A DNA stretch of 64,000 nucleotides. Source: Anaerotignum sp. MB30-C6. GTDB lineage: Bacteria > Bacillota > Clostridia > Lachnospirales > Anaerotignaceae. The stretch is taken from contig NZ_CP133078.1 in the NCBI RefSeq assembly GCF_030908465.1, forward strand, positions 868,001 through 932,000, written 5' to 3'. Position numbers and translations under genes: made by a program. Of the stretch, positions 63,232 to 64,000 are shown piece after piece (within the stretch, counting starts at the first letter, position 1; each line of letters opens with the position of its first letter). The notes under the pieces were generated by a model. It had not been told where the DNA came from, did not search any database, and saw nothing but the letters and a program-made list of their open reading frames with translations.

Positions 63232-63622
63232 ATTTATCTGTAAGATATTCTAATAGTTGCTTCAAAGCAAGTATATGAGAAGTGCCTACTCTTTTGACAA
63301 TTTCATCAGCAATTTTATCATCATATACATGAAATGTTAGGTTTCTGTCATTTAATATTTGAATCCAAGTATCTTGGTCATCAATGATTTTATAGGAAGA
63401 TGCTTCCCTCATAACTGTTTTGGGACTGTTTAGTTCCATAAAGCCCTGTTCAGCTAAATACTCTCTTGTTGTTTTCCATGCAAGCTCTGTACATAATTTA
63501 AATCGATGGATAGCACCATCCCGTACGGTGGTACTTTTGGTAGTGTTATATTCGGCCAGAGCTTCTTCAAGACGTTCAACAGATTTTTTGAAGTTCTCAA
63601 TTCTGTGTTCAAAGTTGCTCAT
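63230..63622 (-). CDS. HepT/HI0074-like nucleotidyltransferase substrate-binding protein
   Basis: The 130-residue helical HEPN-type protein reads MSNFEHRIENFKKSVERLEEALAEY, HRFKLCTELAWKTTREYL and NDRNLTFHVYDDKIADEIVKR. The R-N-x-x-x-H-x-Y motif (RNLTFHVY) is the active motif of HepT-type RNases, which are paired with MntA nucleotidyltransferase antitoxins. No nucleotidyltransferase gene is adjacent inside the window. ATG 63622 is used; the GTG 12 bases upstream is too near the ribosome site. Confidence 0.8.
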   Translation of the reverse strand: MSNFEHRIENFKKSVERLEEALAEYNTTKSTTVRDGAIHRFKLCTELAWKTTREYLAEQGFMELNSPKTVMREASSYKIIDDQDTWIQILNDRNLTFHVYDDKIADEIVKRVGTSHILALKQLLEYLTDK

Positions 63623-63689
63623 AATGAAATACACCGTCCTTTTTGATATTTTGGATTAACGCTATATCGATAGTATTGTTGATGTATAA

Positions 63690-64000
63690 TTACACGAGTT
63701 TATCTTGGAAGGAAAATCCAAGGTCATTAAATTCAATGCGATAATCATTTCCTTCATAAATCAATCCATACTTTACTTTGAAAACTGCTAAAGACTCAAG
63801 TAAAAATTCATAGGAAAGAGAAAGATACTCGGCTATGTCAAATAAATCATAGTAACCCATTCTAAATGCTCTGGCTAAATCTTCGGGGGAAATTAGATAA
63901 TTTACGGCCATTTTCCGAGCTTGATTTTCTTGTTTTTGATTATATGAATTTGACTGATCTAAAATGTTGCCTACAGTGGTGTAGTAATGAGCCAATTCTT
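63690..64000 (-). CDS. ImmA/IrrE-family protease, C-terminal part (runs off the right edge)
   Basis: The visible part begins ELAHYYTTVGNILDQ, that is the end of an H-E-x2-H zinc motif whose first His is beyond the edge, followed by QENQARKMAVNYLISPEDL, the ImmA pattern. Such proteases cleave XRE-type repressors to induce mobile elements. It heads an apparent leftward operon with the HepT-like gene. The apparent TTG start near the edge is an artefact of the cut. Confidence 0.88.
   Translation of the reverse strand, partial: ELAHYYTTVGNILDQSNSYNQKQENQARKMAVNYLISPEDLARAFRMGYYDLFDIAEYLSLSYEFLLESLAVFKVKYGLIYEGNDYRIEFNDLGFSFQDKLV

Larger units (their letters stand above)
60895..64000. mobile_element. 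Left part of an integrated mobile element
   Basis: A serine recombinase at one end, an ImmA protease and cargo genes all on the minus strand are typical of a prophage or conjugative element. Only the recombinase end is inside the window. The left border is put near the recombinase stop because the Asn/Cys peptide gene's 5' end is displaced there; the exact attachment core was not identified. Confidence 0.65.

Overview
The window looks like the chromosome of a low-GC, endospore-forming anaerobic Firmicute of class Clostridia. The grounds are spoIVA and a Coat_F-type coat protein, SepF/DivIVA-type division genes, lysine 2,3-aminomutase, S-layer homology domains and strong GGAGG-type ribosome binding sites. 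A cluster XIVb relative such as Anaerotignum is a guess from gene content only.

Layout. 1-706 is the start of a leftward gene at the very edge plus two broken genes of an old mobile element (a sigma-like gene and a large serine recombinase). 849-2327 is spoIVA. 2605-8478 is a catabolic island: paired palindromes, a sigma-54 promoter, two class III CoA-transferases, a BCCT transporter and a PAS/sigma-54 activator that probably switches it on. The island is followed by a decayed copy of the spoIVA 3' end with its terminator. 8898-10410 is thiC under a TPP riboswitch. 10619-11080 is a coat protein. 11405-17410 is an rRNA operon (16S-23S-5S, no tRNA in the spacer) driven by four tandem promoters with an 84-bp period. 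17880-19934 holds four small conserved or hypothetical genes, and 20710-24573 a large S-layer-homology surface protein.

24696-38762 is a phage-derived region with a repressor, a regulator and a contractile-tail operon (sheath, tube, frameshifted chaperone, tape measure, LysM hub, baseplate, glycine-rich fibre). It has no capsid, portal, terminase or lysis genes, so it looks like a tailocin or tail remnant. 39404-53913 is the conserved division/envelope block: HlyD-like, YggS, SepF, YggT, YlmH, DivIVA, LspA, RluD, then a PyrB-like and a PyrC-like protein that both lack key catalytic residues, then SMC, FtsY and a SUFU-domain protein. 55740-58760 is an osmolyte module: ablB-kamA for N-epsilon-acetyl-beta-lysine, divergent from a BusR-like (GntR plus RCK_C) regulator that by family would sense c-di-AMP. 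58927-60628 holds a cupin, a PflX-like radical SAM protein and a zinc-ribbon protein. From about 60895 to the right edge is a second integrated element (serine recombinase, stalk-domain secreted protein, HepT-like protein, ImmA protease). It abuts an Asn/Cys-repeat microprotein gene whose 5' end it may have displaced.

Most notable: the degenerate PyrB/PyrC pair kept in frame at the classical lspA-rluD-pyr position; the self-contained sigma-54 circuit; the headless tail operon with a textbook -1 slippery site; the BusR-like/ablBA pairing; the NNNC-repeat peptide at the element junction; and a small plus-strand RNA candidate at 63126-63231.
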